Shown here: positions 8,011 through 15,378 of the stretch, piece by piece
How the letters are laid out: each line of letters begins with the position of its first letter
Position numbering within the stretch: the stretch's first letter is position 1
Assembly (NCBI GenBank): GCA_905236495.1
Contig: CAJOPV010000144.1
Location: 1-28,158 of the forward strand
DNA length: 28,158 bases
Direction of reading: 5' to 3'
Origin: an uncultured Christensenellaceae bacterium
Lineage (GTDB): Bacteria; Bacillota; Clostridia; Christensenellales; Aristaeellaceae
Notes under the pieces: generated by a model
The model's database searches: none
Seen by the model: the letters and a program-made list of their open reading frames with translations, nothing else
What the model was told of the DNA's origin: nothing
Made by a program: the position numbers and the translations under genes

Positions 8011-8970
8011 ATGCGCATCTATTTCGCCCCCATGGAGGGGTTCACCGACGGGGTTTTTCGCCGGGTGCACCGGCGCATGTTCCCCGGCGTCAAAAAGTAT
8101 TTTATGCCCTTTATCAGCCCCTCCGCTTCCCTGGCCTTTACCAAACGGGAAATGGAGGATCTGTCTCCCGCCATGAACGCCGGCGTGCCCGCCGTGCCCC
8201 AGGTATTGGCCCGCCATGCGGATTACTTCCTGGGGGCGGCCCGGATGCTTCGGGATATGGGCTATCCCGAAGTCAACCTGAACCTGGGCTGCCCCTCCGG
8301 CACCGTCACCGGCAAGGGCAAGGGCGCCGGGTTCCTCCGGGATACGGAGGGCCTGGCCCGGTTTCTGGACGCGGTGTTCGCCCGGTCGCCGCTGCCTATT
8401 TCCGTCAAAAGCCGCATCGGCATGGAAAGCGAAGAGGAATGGCCCCGGGTGCTTTCGGTGTTGACCCGCTACCCCTTCACCGAATGGCTCCTGCATCCCC
8501 GCACGGGAAAGGAGCAGTACCGGGGCACGCCCAGGCGTTCCTGCTACCGGCAGGCGGCCTCCTGTGCCCCTTTCCCGGTGCTCTATAACGGGGACCTGTT
8601 CACCGCCTCCGACGCCTGGGATTTCCTGCTTTCCGAATCCTGCGCCCCGGGGCTCGTGCTGGGCAGGGGGATCTTAACGAACCCCGCCCTGGCCCGGGAG
8701 ATCAGCGGTGGGGAACCCCTGACCCTCCCGGAGCTTGCCGCCTTCCACGACGCGCTTTTGCGGGAGTATCTGTCCATTTGGCCCGAAAGTGCCGCCGTGG
8801 GGCGGATGCACGCCCTCCTTCAATATTTTTCCTTTTCGCTGGAGTTTCCCGCCCCCCTCCTGCGGGCGGCAAAGCGGGTTACCGCCCTGGAGGCCTACAC
8901 CGACGGCGCGGCGGCCCTGTTTGCCCAAAGCGCCCTCAAGCGCCCGCCCCGGTTCATCCCCCCGATCTGA
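8011..8970 (+). CDS. dus: tRNA-dihydrouridine synthase
   Basis: Flavoenzyme reducing selected uridines in the D-loop of tRNA to dihydrouridine, 319 aa. FMN-barrel hallmarks in order: FAPMEGFTDGVFR at the N terminus, NLNLGCPSGTV with catalytic Cys94, GKGAGFLRD, SVKSRIGM, LLHPRTGKEQYRG, YNGDLF and LGRGILTNP. The loop after the catalytic Cys (GTVTGKGKGAG) resembles the DusC-like pattern, but which tRNA position is modified cannot be told. The start ATG is 1 nt after the AKR stop, with no ribosome binding site of its own beyond the AKR 3' end. The C-terminal helical domain appears complete. Confidence 0.94.
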   Translation: MRIYFAPMEGFTDGVFRRVHRRMFPGVKKYFMPFISPSASLAFTKREMEDLSPAMNAGVPAVPQVLARHADYFLGAARMLRDMGYPEVNLNLGCPSGTVTGKGKGAGFLRDTEGLARFLDAVFARSPLPISVKSRIGMESEEEWPRVLSVLTRYPFTEWLLHPRTGKEQYRGTPRRSCYRQAASCAPFPVLYNGDLFTASDAWDFLLSESCAPGLVLGRGILTNPALAREISGGEPLTLPELAAFHDALLREYLSIWPESAAVGRMHALLQYFSFSLEFPAPLLRAAKRVTALEAYTDGAAALFAQSALKRPPRFIPPI

Positions 8971-8985
8971 AGGAAAGGAGCAGCC

Positions 8986-9657
8986 ATGGCGATCCGATGG
9001 GTTTTTCTGGATATGGGCTATACCCTGGTCGATGAAGACGCCGTTTGGCGCGCTCGGTGCCGGGAACAGGCGGCAATGCCGGAGGCCCGGGAGAAGGGCA
9101 TTACGGCGGAAATGCTCTGGCGGGAGATCGAAAACGCCTCCCGGGCATCCCTGCCCCAGTTCCGCACCGTGATGGAAAAGTTCGGCTTTTCCCAGGCTGC
9201 CCCTTACCGAAGCGAGCTGGAAACGCTGTACCCCGAAGCGCCGGAGGCGCTGAAGGCGCTGAGCCGATCTTACCGCCTGGGGATCATCGCCAATCAAAAG
9301 GCGGGCCTTGCAAAGCGCCTGGAGGCCTTTGGCATCGCCGGATATTTTTCCCTGGTGATTTCTTCCTGGGAAGCGGGGGCCATGAAGCCGGACCCGGCGA
9401 TCTTCCTCCTGGCGCTGGAAAAAGCGCGCTGCGCCCCGGAGGAGGCGGTAATGGCAGGGGATCGGCTGGATAACGATATCTTCCCCGCCCGGAGCCTGGG
9501 GTTTCGGGCCGTGTGGGTGCGCCGGGGCTTCGGCGCCCTGCAAACGCCCCGGTCCCGGGAGCATGAGCCCCACGCCGTCGTCCCGTCCCTGGCCCAACTG
9601 CCCGGCGCTTTGCGCGCCTTGGAAAACGACCGATGCATCGGGAGGTATGAAGCATGA
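8986..9657 (+). CDS. HAD-superfamily hydrolase (subfamily IA-like)
   Basis: Probable small-molecule phosphatase, 223 aa. Motif I is DMGYT with nucleophile Asp9. The usual second aspartate is Gly11, a variant also found in other HAD branches. Motif II is IIANQ, motif III lysine is in AMKPDPAIF, and motif IV is MAGDRLDNDI with the metal-binding acidic residues. A four-helix cap lies between motifs I and II. ATG at 8986 after AAAGGAG, 15 nt behind dus; its TGA overlaps the next ATG (ATGA at 9654-9657). Loss of the second Asp would slow or alter dephosphorylation, so the activity is uncertain. Confidence 0.85.
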   Translation: MAIRWVFLDMGYTLVDEDAVWRARCREQAAMPEAREKGITAEMLWREIENASRASLPQFRTVMEKFGFSQAAPYRSELETLYPEAPEALKALSRSYRLGIIANQKAGLAKRLEAFGIAGYFSLVISSWEAGAMKPDPAIFLLALEKARCAPEEAVMAGDRLDNDIFPARSLGFRAVWVRRGFGALQTPRSREHEPHAVVPSLAQLPGALRALENDRCIGRYEA

Positions 9658-10793
9658 AACGCACGGTATCCCTTATCCTGTCGCTCCTGCTGCTGACCGT
9701 TCTTTGCCCCGGATCGGCGGAAACGGCTGAATTCTTTGATCGGCCCAGCAGCGTCTATCAGCCCGCCGTCGCCCAGCAGGCCCTGACCATCGCCGAAACC
9801 TGCTACACCCCTCTGCCCCAGCTGCTTTTCATGACCGGCCTGGGCTATACCAAGGTAGGAGAATACAACATGAAGCGCCCGGCAGGGGATACGCGGCATG
9901 TGGTGGGCTACGTGCTGTTTGAAAAGCGGCTGTCCGACGGGCGCACGGCAGCGGTGATCGGCGTGCGGGGCACCGGCGAAGGCGAATGGCCCCTGAATAT
10001 GGAATTGATGCCCTCCGGGGATTATGACTGTGCTTACGCCGAAAACTTTTATCTGGCGGCCCGGGACGTAATGGATACCCAGGCGGATTACCTGAACGCC
10101 CTGGAAAAGCCCGTCTTCCTCGTCACGGGCCACAGCCGGGGCGCGGCGATTGCCAACCTGCTGGGGGCCATGCTGTCGGATCGCTTCGGCCCGGAGAACG
10201 TGTATGCCTACACCTTCGCCTCCCCCCGCACCGTGCGGGGCGATATCCCCGCCTATGACAACATCTTCAACATCGTCAATCCCGGCGATATCGTCACCTA
10301 TCTGCCCTTCCCTCAATGGGGCTTCGTCCGCTACGGGCGGGATCTGATCCTGCCTACGGATACCGCCTCCGAAACGGATCGGGAGGCCGTCCTTGCCGCT
10401 TATAAAGCCCGGCTGGATAAGCTGGGTGAGGATATTACCCTGCTCTTTTCCGGCGCTATGGCGGAAAAATGGACCCAGGCCATGACCGATCTGATGCCCA
10501 CGGTGGCGGAGAGCTATACCCTCCGCCACGCCCTCCTGCACCCCGGCCCGGCGGCGGAGGACGAGGAGGGCTTCACCGGCTGGCAGCTCATGGAGGATCT
10601 CGTCAGCGCCCTGCTTGCCAACAGCGCCGAGCGCATCCAGGCCGTCCTGGCCCCCGTTCAGGGCGGGAACAATGATTTTTCCGCCGCGGTGGAGGCCATC
10701 CGGACGCGGATGGAGGCGGGCGGCGGCGCCGCCGTACAGTCCGCCCACCTGCCCGCCACCTACGGCGCCTGGCTCACCGTGCTCAGGCCCTGA
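9654..10793 (+). CDS. Secreted class-3 lipase-like alpha/beta hydrolase
   Basis: 379 aa. The N terminus (KR followed by a leucine-rich core and a PGSAET site near residue 22) is a Sec signal peptide; the Cys18 context (TVLC) is not a lipobox. The mature part has the class-3 lipase pattern: VIGVRGTGE (oxyanion region), GHSRGAA with nucleophile Ser161, YTFASPR, and VNPGDIVTYLP with the probable catalytic Asp212. A histidine at 302 or 306 may complete the triad. Related Firmicute proteins are listed as lipase class 3 or Mbeg1-like. The ATG overlaps the HAD stop and is 8 nt after GGAGG. Substrate unknown; an exported esterase acting on envelope or host lipids is possible. Confidence 0.85.
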   Translation: MKRTVSLILSLLLLTVLCPGSAETAEFFDRPSSVYQPAVAQQALTIAETCYTPLPQLLFMTGLGYTKVGEYNMKRPAGDTRHVVGYVLFEKRLSDGRTAAVIGVRGTGEGEWPLNMELMPSGDYDCAYAENFYLAARDVMDTQADYLNALEKPVFLVTGHSRGAAIANLLGAMLSDRFGPENVYAYTFASPRTVRGDIPAYDNIFNIVNPGDIVTYLPFPQWGFVRYGRDLILPTDTASETDREAVLAAYKARLDKLGEDITLLFSGAMAEKWTQAMTDLMPTVAESYTLRHALLHPGPAAEDEEGFTGWQLMEDLVSALLANSAERIQAVLAPVQGGNNDFSAAVEAIRTRMEAGGGAAVQSAHLPATYGAWLTVLRP

Positions 10794-10812
10794 CCCCCGC
10801 CCGTTCTTTTCT

Positions 10813-10847
10813 GCCCTCCTTCGGCATATCCTGTGCCGAAGGGGGGC
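10813..10847 (+). promoter_or_regulatory. Hairpin covering the spoIIID ribosome binding site
   Basis: A 14-bp stem with one G-U pair (10813-10826 with 10834-10847) and a 7-nt loop. The 3' arm contains the G-rich Shine-Dalgarno stretch 10841-10846 and ends 6 nt before the spoIIID ATG. There is no T tract, so it is not a standard terminator. It could hold down translation of spoIIID on read-through mRNA. Confidence 0.6.
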
Positions 10848-10853
10848 GGGATC

Positions 10854-11117
10854 ATGCGCCAGGAGATTCGGGATCGAAGCGTGGCCCTGGGCCGATATAT
10901 CGTTCGCACCGGGGCCACCGTGCGGGAAACCGCCCGGGCCTTCGGCATGAGCAAAAGCGCCGTGCATAAGGACGTGCACGATCGCCTGCGCCTCATTCAC
11001 CCCGGCCTTTACGCCGAGGTAAAGGAAATATTGGATTATCACCACGCCGTGCGCCACCTGCGGGGCGGCGCCGCCACCCGCCGCCGCTGGCGGCTGATGC
11101 AGAAAAGCCAGGGGTAG
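10854..11117 (+). CDS. spoIIID: Sporulation transcriptional regulator SpoIIID
   Basis: Small DNA-binding protein that tunes mother-cell gene expression after sigma-E activation. Its 87 aa match the family along the whole length: R-D-R-x-x-x-x-G-x-Y-I-V at the N terminus, helix-turn-helix ETARAFGMSKSAVHKDVHDR at about residues 24-43, then EVKEILDYH and the highly typical IRHLRGGAATRRR-like C terminus. The ATG at 10854 was chosen over the GTG at 10833, because family proteins start just before RDR and a G-rich ribosome binding site precedes 10854. It lies 60 nt behind the lipase gene in the same direction. Its presence implies that the organism belongs to an endospore-forming lineage. Confidence 0.92.
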   Translation: MRQEIRDRSVALGRYIVRTGATVRETARAFGMSKSAVHKDVHDRLRLIHPGLYAEVKEILDYHHAVRHLRGGAATRRRWRLMQKSQG

Positions 11118-11316
11118 GGAATACCCTTGGGGCGCTGCCCCAAGCCCCCCGCCCGGGGGGATGGCTTCTGCGCTCCCGGGCGACAGAAAAAGGCGGGATT
11201 CAATGAGAGAAAACTTGCTTTCTCCTCTGAAATCCCGCCTTCTCTGTTATCCGGGAGAGGTCAGGGGGCCAATGGCCCCTTGCGCAGGCGGAGGGCCGCG
11301 GGGGCCCGCCCTCCCG
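11118..11316. repeat. Non-coding hairpin cluster, probable interspersed repeat
   Basis: About 200 nt without a credible gene, between the convergent ends of spoIIID and uxuA. It contains successive short G+C-rich hairpins: TTGGGG/CCCCAA (11126-11144), CCCCCC/GGGGGG (11145-11160), the long stem at 11190-11241, GGGGCC/GGCCCC (11263-11280) and GGAGGGC/GCCCTCC (11290-11314). The first two resemble the intergenic GGGGC-GCTG-CCCC elements that recur in many G+C-rich Clostridia. Only one copy lies in this window, so the repeat assignment is an inference. Confidence 0.45.
11187..11241 (-). terminator. Intrinsic terminator of the pheST-GNAT-uxuA transcript
   Basis: Read on the - strand: an 11-bp stem (11241-11231 with 11200-11190, GGCGGGATT/AATCCCGCC) encloses an inner GAGAAA/TTTCTC stem and is followed by TTTTT (complement of 11187-11191). 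It lies about 75 nt beyond the uxuA stop. Confidence 0.75.
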
Positions 11317-12393
11317 TCAGCGATCCTTCATCTTGCAGATGGCTTCCCACAAGCCGTTCAGGTACGCCGCGCCCAGGGCCCGGTCGTAGAGGCCATAGCC
11401 GGGGCGGCCCTTTTCATCCCAGATCATGCGCCCGTGATCGGGGCGGACGTAGGTATCGGGGCAGGTATCGTAAATAGCCTCCATGATTTTGAACAGGTCC
11501 AGGTCGCCGGTGCAGGACAGGTGGGCCGCTTCCCGGAAATGGTGGTGGCCCAGATACTTGACGTTCCGCACGTGCATAGCCCCGATGCGGTCCATTTCCC
11601 CAAAGTGCCGAATGATGGCGGGGATATCGTTGTCGGGGCTGGAGCCCAGGGACCCGGTGCAGAGGCACAGCGTGTTGGCGGGGCTGTCGTGCAGCTTCAC
11701 CATCTTATCGAAGTCATCCTGGCTGTGGGTGATCCGGGGCAGGCCGAAAATGGGCCAGGCGGGGTCGTCGGGGTGGCAGGCCATGCGCACGCCCACTTCC
11801 TCGCAGACGGGGATCACCGCGTCCAGGAAGTACTTGAAATGCTTCCGCAGATCGTCCGGGCCGATGTTTTCATACTGCCTGAGGGTGGTTTCCAGCAGGG
11901 CCAGGCGCTCCGGCTCCCAGCCGGGGAGGGAAAAGCCCTGGCTGCCCTCGGCGGTTTTGCGCACGATCTCCAGGGGGCCCATCGCGCCCAGATCCTTCTC
12001 ATCGAAGTACAGGCTGTTGCTGCCGTCCTCGGGGATCACCCGGGCCAGATCGGTGCGCAGCCAATCGAACACCGGCATGAAGTTATAGACGATCACCTTC
12101 ACGCCGTGCTTCGCCAGCATCCGAATGGTGGAGATATAGTTGGCGATATACTCCTCCCGGCTGGGCAGGCCCATCTTGATGTCCTCGTGGACGTTGACGG
12201 ATTCGATGACCTCGATCTCCAGCCCGGCGTCGCTGACCTCTTTTTTCAGGGCTACGAATTCATCTTCGGGCCAATCCACCCCGGCGGGCTTATCCAGCAG
12301 GCCCATGAGGCCCGTCATGCCGGGGATCTGCTTCACATATCTCAGCGGGATGGGGTCCGATTGGCTGCCGTACCAGCGGAAGGTCATTTTCAT
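11317..12393 (-). CDS. uxuA: D-mannonate dehydratase
   Basis: Converts D-mannonate to 2-keto-3-deoxy-D-gluconate in glucuronate breakdown; metal-dependent cytoplasmic enzyme. The 358-aa frame starts MKMTFRWYG and contains family stretches YVKQIPGMTGLMG, YNFMPVFDW, MACHPDDPAWP, LCLCTGSLG, MHVRNVK and RPDHGRMIW, with the His and Cys metal ligands typical of UxuA. Length fits the Gram-positive form. ATG follows AAGGAGG; its ATGA overlaps the GNAT stop, so it is the last gene of the T-box-led pheST transcript. No other hexuronate gene (uxaC, uxuB, kdgK, kdgA) is in the window, which makes this placement odd. Confidence 0.95.
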   Translation of the reverse strand: MKMTFRWYGSQSDPIPLRYVKQIPGMTGLMGLLDKPAGVDWPEDEFVALKKEVSDAGLEIEVIESVNVHEDIKMGLPSREEYIANYISTIRMLAKHGVKVIVYNFMPVFDWLRTDLARVIPEDGSNSLYFDEKDLGAMGPLEIVRKTAEGSQGFSLPGWEPERLALLETTLRQYENIGPDDLRKHFKYFLDAVIPVCEEVGVRMACHPDDPAWPIFGLPRITHSQDDFDKMVKLHDSPANTLCLCTGSLGSSPDNDIPAIIRHFGEMDRIGAMHVRNVKYLGHHHFREAAHLSCTGDLDLFKIMEAIYDTCPDTYVRPDHGRMIWDEKGRPGYGLYDRALGAAYLNGLWEAICKMKDR

Positions 12394-12962
12394 GGGGTTT
12401 CCTCCTTCTCTTTCAGATAATCCTGCCGCAGGATAGCATAGAGCGCCATATCGCGCAGGCCCTGATTGTTTTTCCCGTTCTGACGCAGCACGCCCTCAAA
12501 GGCCATGCCCGCCTTCCGCATCACCCGGCCCGAGGCAGGGTTATCCACGTCGTGCCCAGCCTCGATCCGGTTCATGCCCACCTCTTCAAACAGGTATTGA
12601 ATCACCCGCTTCACCGCCTCGGGCATGATGCCTTTCCCCCACCAGGCCCTGCCGATGCAGTAGCCCAGCTCGCACTTTTCGATCTCGTCCTCCCGGGCCA
12701 CCACCGCCAGGCTGCCGATGGGCTCGCCCAGTTCCCTGAGGACGATGGCCCATTGATAGATGTCCGGCTGTTTCCCTTTTTCCTCCCAATAGGCCGCCAA
12801 TTGGCAGGATACCTCTTCGCTGGGGTGGGCAGGCCAGGTGAGGAACCGGGTCACCTCCGGGTCTCCCGTCCAGTTTCTGAACATGGCGGGGCCGTCCTGG
12901 GCGGTAAAGGAGCGCAGAATCAGCCGCTCTGTTTCCAGCGTTTTTGTGCCTTTGTGTTCCAT
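12390..12962 (-). CDS. GNAT N-acetyltransferase (RimJ/RimL-like)
   Basis: 190-aa soluble acetyl-CoA-dependent acetyltransferase of the Acetyltransf_3 type. Typical features: the N-terminal TERLILRSFTAQD, the strand-turn GYCIGRAWWGKGIMPEA that holds the acetyl-CoA pyrophosphate loop, and N-P-A-S-G-R-V-M-x-K-A-G-M near the C terminus. Relatives acetylate ribosomal protein N termini, antibiotics or small amines; the substrate here is unknown. The ATG lies 4 nt after the pheT stop, with GAGGG about 9 nt upstream inside pheT. Its stop overlaps the uxuA start. It is thus inside the pheST operon. Confidence 0.85.
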   Translation of the reverse strand: MEHKGTKTLETERLILRSFTAQDGPAMFRNWTGDPEVTRFLTWPAHPSEEVSCQLAAYWEEKGKQPDIYQWAIVLRELGEPIGSLAVVAREDEIEKCELGYCIGRAWWGKGIMPEAVKRVIQYLFEEVGMNRIEAGHDVDNPASGRVMRKAGMAFEGVLRQNGKNNQGLRDMALYAILRQDYLKEKEETP

Positions 12963-12966
12963 TTGC

Positions 12967-15360
12967 TTACGCCCTCAGCAGCGCGCCGAATTTCTCCTTG
13001 GCGATCTTCAGCGCTTTTTCGGTGAGGCGGGTGATCTCCTCCTCGGTGAGGGTATGATCCGCGCCCCGGAGGGTGAGGGAGAAGGCCACGGATTTATTGC
13101 CCGGGCCGATCTGGAGGCCCCGGAACACGTCGAACATGCGGATATCCTCCAGCACCGGGCCGCAGCCCGCCTTGATGGCGTCCATCAGGGGGCCCACCTG
13201 GGTGCTTTCGGTCATCACCAGGGCCAGGTCCCGGTTCACGGCGGGGAAACGGGCGATGGGCTTTACCTCGCCCATGGGCCGGGAGGCTTCAAAGAACAGG
13301 GGCAGCTTCATAACCGCGATATACACCCGCTGTGTCAGGTCGTACCGCGCCGCGGCGTCGGGATGCATTTCGCCCAGGACGCACAGCAGCCTTCCATCCT
13401 TCGTTTTCAAAGCGGCCCGCCGCCCGGGATGCAGATACGGTTCATCGCACCCGGCGATCTGATAGGCGATGCCCGCCTGGCGGCACAGCGCCTCCGCCGC
13501 GCCCCGGACGGTATAGAAATCCCCGTCGCCGTACAGGCCCAGCGCCAATTCGTGGGTCTCCACGGGCAGGCCCTCGGCGGTCTTGTTTTGCCCGTCATAC
13601 ACCGTGCCGATCTCATACAGCCGCCCGTTTTCGTTGCCGTTTTTGATGTTCACCGCCAGGGTTTTAAGCAGCCCGGGCAAAACGGTGGTGCGCATGCAGG
13701 CGGTATCCTCCCCCAAGGGGTTGCGGATGCAGACCGGGGCGTTCCGGGGGTCCTCCTTGGGCAAGCCCAGAAGCTCAATGGATTTTTGGGAGATAAAAGA
13801 GAAGGTCATGGATTCATAGAAGCCCATGCCCGTCAGCTGGCTGCGGATCACGGCTTCCCGGCGGCCCGTATCGTTCATGCCGCCCATGGGGGTCTCGCCC
13901 CGCAGGTGGGTAACGGGGATACGGTCGTACCCCGCGTAGCGGAGTACCTCCTCGCAGATATCCGCCTCCTGCTCGATATCCTGGCGGAAGGCCGGGGCGG
14001 TGACGGTCATTTCATCCCCGTTTCGCTCCACCTTGAACAAAAGCTTTCGGAGGATGCTTTCCATTTCTTCCGGGGCGATCTCCACCCCGGCCCGCCGGGC
14101 CATCCTGGCGCAGGACACCTGCAAAACGGCGGGGGCCGCGGGATGGGGATACAGGTCGATGACGCCGCCCACCACGTCGCGTGCGTCCAATTCGTTCACC
14201 ATCTGGCAGGCCCGCAACAGCGCGTCCATCACCGTGGCAGGGCCCACCCCCCGCTCGAACCGCCCGGAGGATTCCGTGCGGATGCCCAGGGACCGGGCGG
14301 TGACCCGCACGCAGGCCCGATCGAAGGAGGCGCACTCAAAGAGCACTTCCCTGGTGTTTTCCGTGATCTCGCTTTCCTCGCCGCCCATGATGCCGGCAAG
14401 GCCCGTGGGGCCCATCTCATCGCAGATCATAAGCTCATTGCCGCTTAAGGCGTATTCCTTGCCGTCCAGGGTGGTGAGCTTTTCGCCCTTTTCCGCCTTA
14501 CGGACAATGATGTGCTTGCCCCGGACCTTGGCAAGGTCAAAGGCGTGCATGGGATGGCCCGTTTCCAGCATAATGAAGTTGGTGATATCCACGATGTTGT
14601 TGATGGAGCGCATCCCGGCGGCAAAGAGGTATTGCCGAAGCCACAGGGGGCTTTCCCCGATGCGCACGTTCTTTACCACCTTGGCGGCGTATCGGGGGCA
14701 TAGTTCAGGCTCCCGTACCTCCACCCGGGCGTAATCGTGAATATCGCCGCCCGCTTCCCGCACCTTGATTTCAGGCAGCTTCAATTCCGTGCCCATGGCG
14801 GCAGCGGTTTCCCGGGCCACGCCCCAGACGCACAGGCAATCAGGCCGGTTCGCCAGGATCTCAAAATCGATCACTGTATCGTCCAGGCCGAAAATGGGCT
14901 TCACATCGGCCCCCAGGGGATACTCCTCATGGAAGATCAAAAGCCCCGCGGCGCCAACGGAAGGATACAGCTCCACCGGCACGCCGATCTCCGGGCCGGA
15001 GCAGAGCATGCCCTGGCTTTCCACGCCCCGGAGCTTGCCCTTTTTGATAACGGCGCCGCCCGGCAGCTTTGCGCCGATCTTCGCCACCGGCACCAGGATG
15101 CCCTCCTTCACGTTGGGCGCGCCGCACACGATCTGCAGGGGTTCTTCCTCCCCCACATCCACGGTGCACACATGAAGATGATCGCTGTTTTCATGGGCCC
15201 GGCAGGTGAGCACCCGGCCCACCACCACGTTTTCCAGGTCCTTCCCCAGCTCCTCCGTTCCTTCCACGCCGGTGCCGGTCATCACCATGCGATCCTCATA
15301 TTCAGCCGCGCTGACGGGAATGTCGGCGTACTGCTTTAACCATTTCATGGAAACTTTCAT
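12967..15360 (-). CDS. pheT: Phenylalanyl-tRNA synthetase beta subunit
   Basis: Beta subunit of the (alpha-beta)2 PheRS; editing and tRNA-binding chain. 797 aa, normal length. Order of domains: N-terminal MKWLKQYADIPVS, EMAP/tRNA-binding domain (about 40-150, with HPNADHLHVC-like ENSDHLHVCTVD), B3/4 editing domain (about 200-380, RYAAKVVKNV, NNIVDITNF, HPMHAFD, GIMGG), B5 (about 400-475), catalytic-like core, and C-terminal anticodon-binding FDX-ACB domain (ARFPAVNRDLALV). ATG at 15360 after GGGGAGG with 9 nt spacing, 18 nt behind pheS. Confidence 0.97.
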   Translation of the reverse strand: MKVSMKWLKQYADIPVSAAEYEDRMVMTGTGVEGTEELGKDLENVVVGRVLTCRAHENSDHLHVCTVDVGEEEPLQIVCGAPNVKEGILVPVAKIGAKLPGGAVIKKGKLRGVESQGMLCSGPEIGVPVELYPSVGAAGLLIFHEEYPLGADVKPIFGLDDTVIDFEILANRPDCLCVWGVARETAAAMGTELKLPEIKVREAGGDIHDYARVEVREPELCPRYAAKVVKNVRIGESPLWLRQYLFAAGMRSINNIVDITNFIMLETGHPMHAFDLAKVRGKHIIVRKAEKGEKLTTLDGKEYALSGNELMICDEMGPTGLAGIMGGEESEITENTREVLFECASFDRACVRVTARSLGIRTESSGRFERGVGPATVMDALLRACQMVNELDARDVVGGVIDLYPHPAAPAVLQVSCARMARRAGVEIAPEEMESILRKLLFKVERNGDEMTVTAPAFRQDIEQEADICEEVLRYAGYDRIPVTHLRGETPMGGMNDTGRREAVIRSQLTGMGFYESMTFSFISQKSIELLGLPKEDPRNAPVCIRNPLGEDTACMRTTVLPGLLKTLAVNIKNGNENGRLYEIGTVYDGQNKTAEGLPVETHELALGLYGDGDFYTVRGAAEALCRQAGIAYQIAGCDEPYLHPGRRAALKTKDGRLLCVLGEMHPDAAARYDLTQRVYIAVMKLPLFFEASRPMGEVKPIARFPAVNRDLALVMTESTQVGPLMDAIKAGCGPVLEDIRMFDVFRGLQIGPGNKSVAFSLTLRGADHTLTEEEITRLTEKALKIAKEKFGALLRA

Positions 15361-15378
15361 TTTCTTTTTCCTCCCCTG

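Noticed and set aside
9654..9725. Lipoprotein signal in the lipase-like protein
   Set aside because: The residues before Cys18 (TVL) do not match a lipobox; an ordinary Sec signal peptide fits better.
10804..10832. Sigma-E promoter for spoIIID
   Set aside because: CATATCCT fits a -10 core, but the expected ATATT-like -35 at the right distance is missing. Kept only as a hint in the hairpin finding.
12838..14448. 536-codon + strand frame opposite pheT
   Set aside because: Antisense shadow of a complete, clearly identified pheT.
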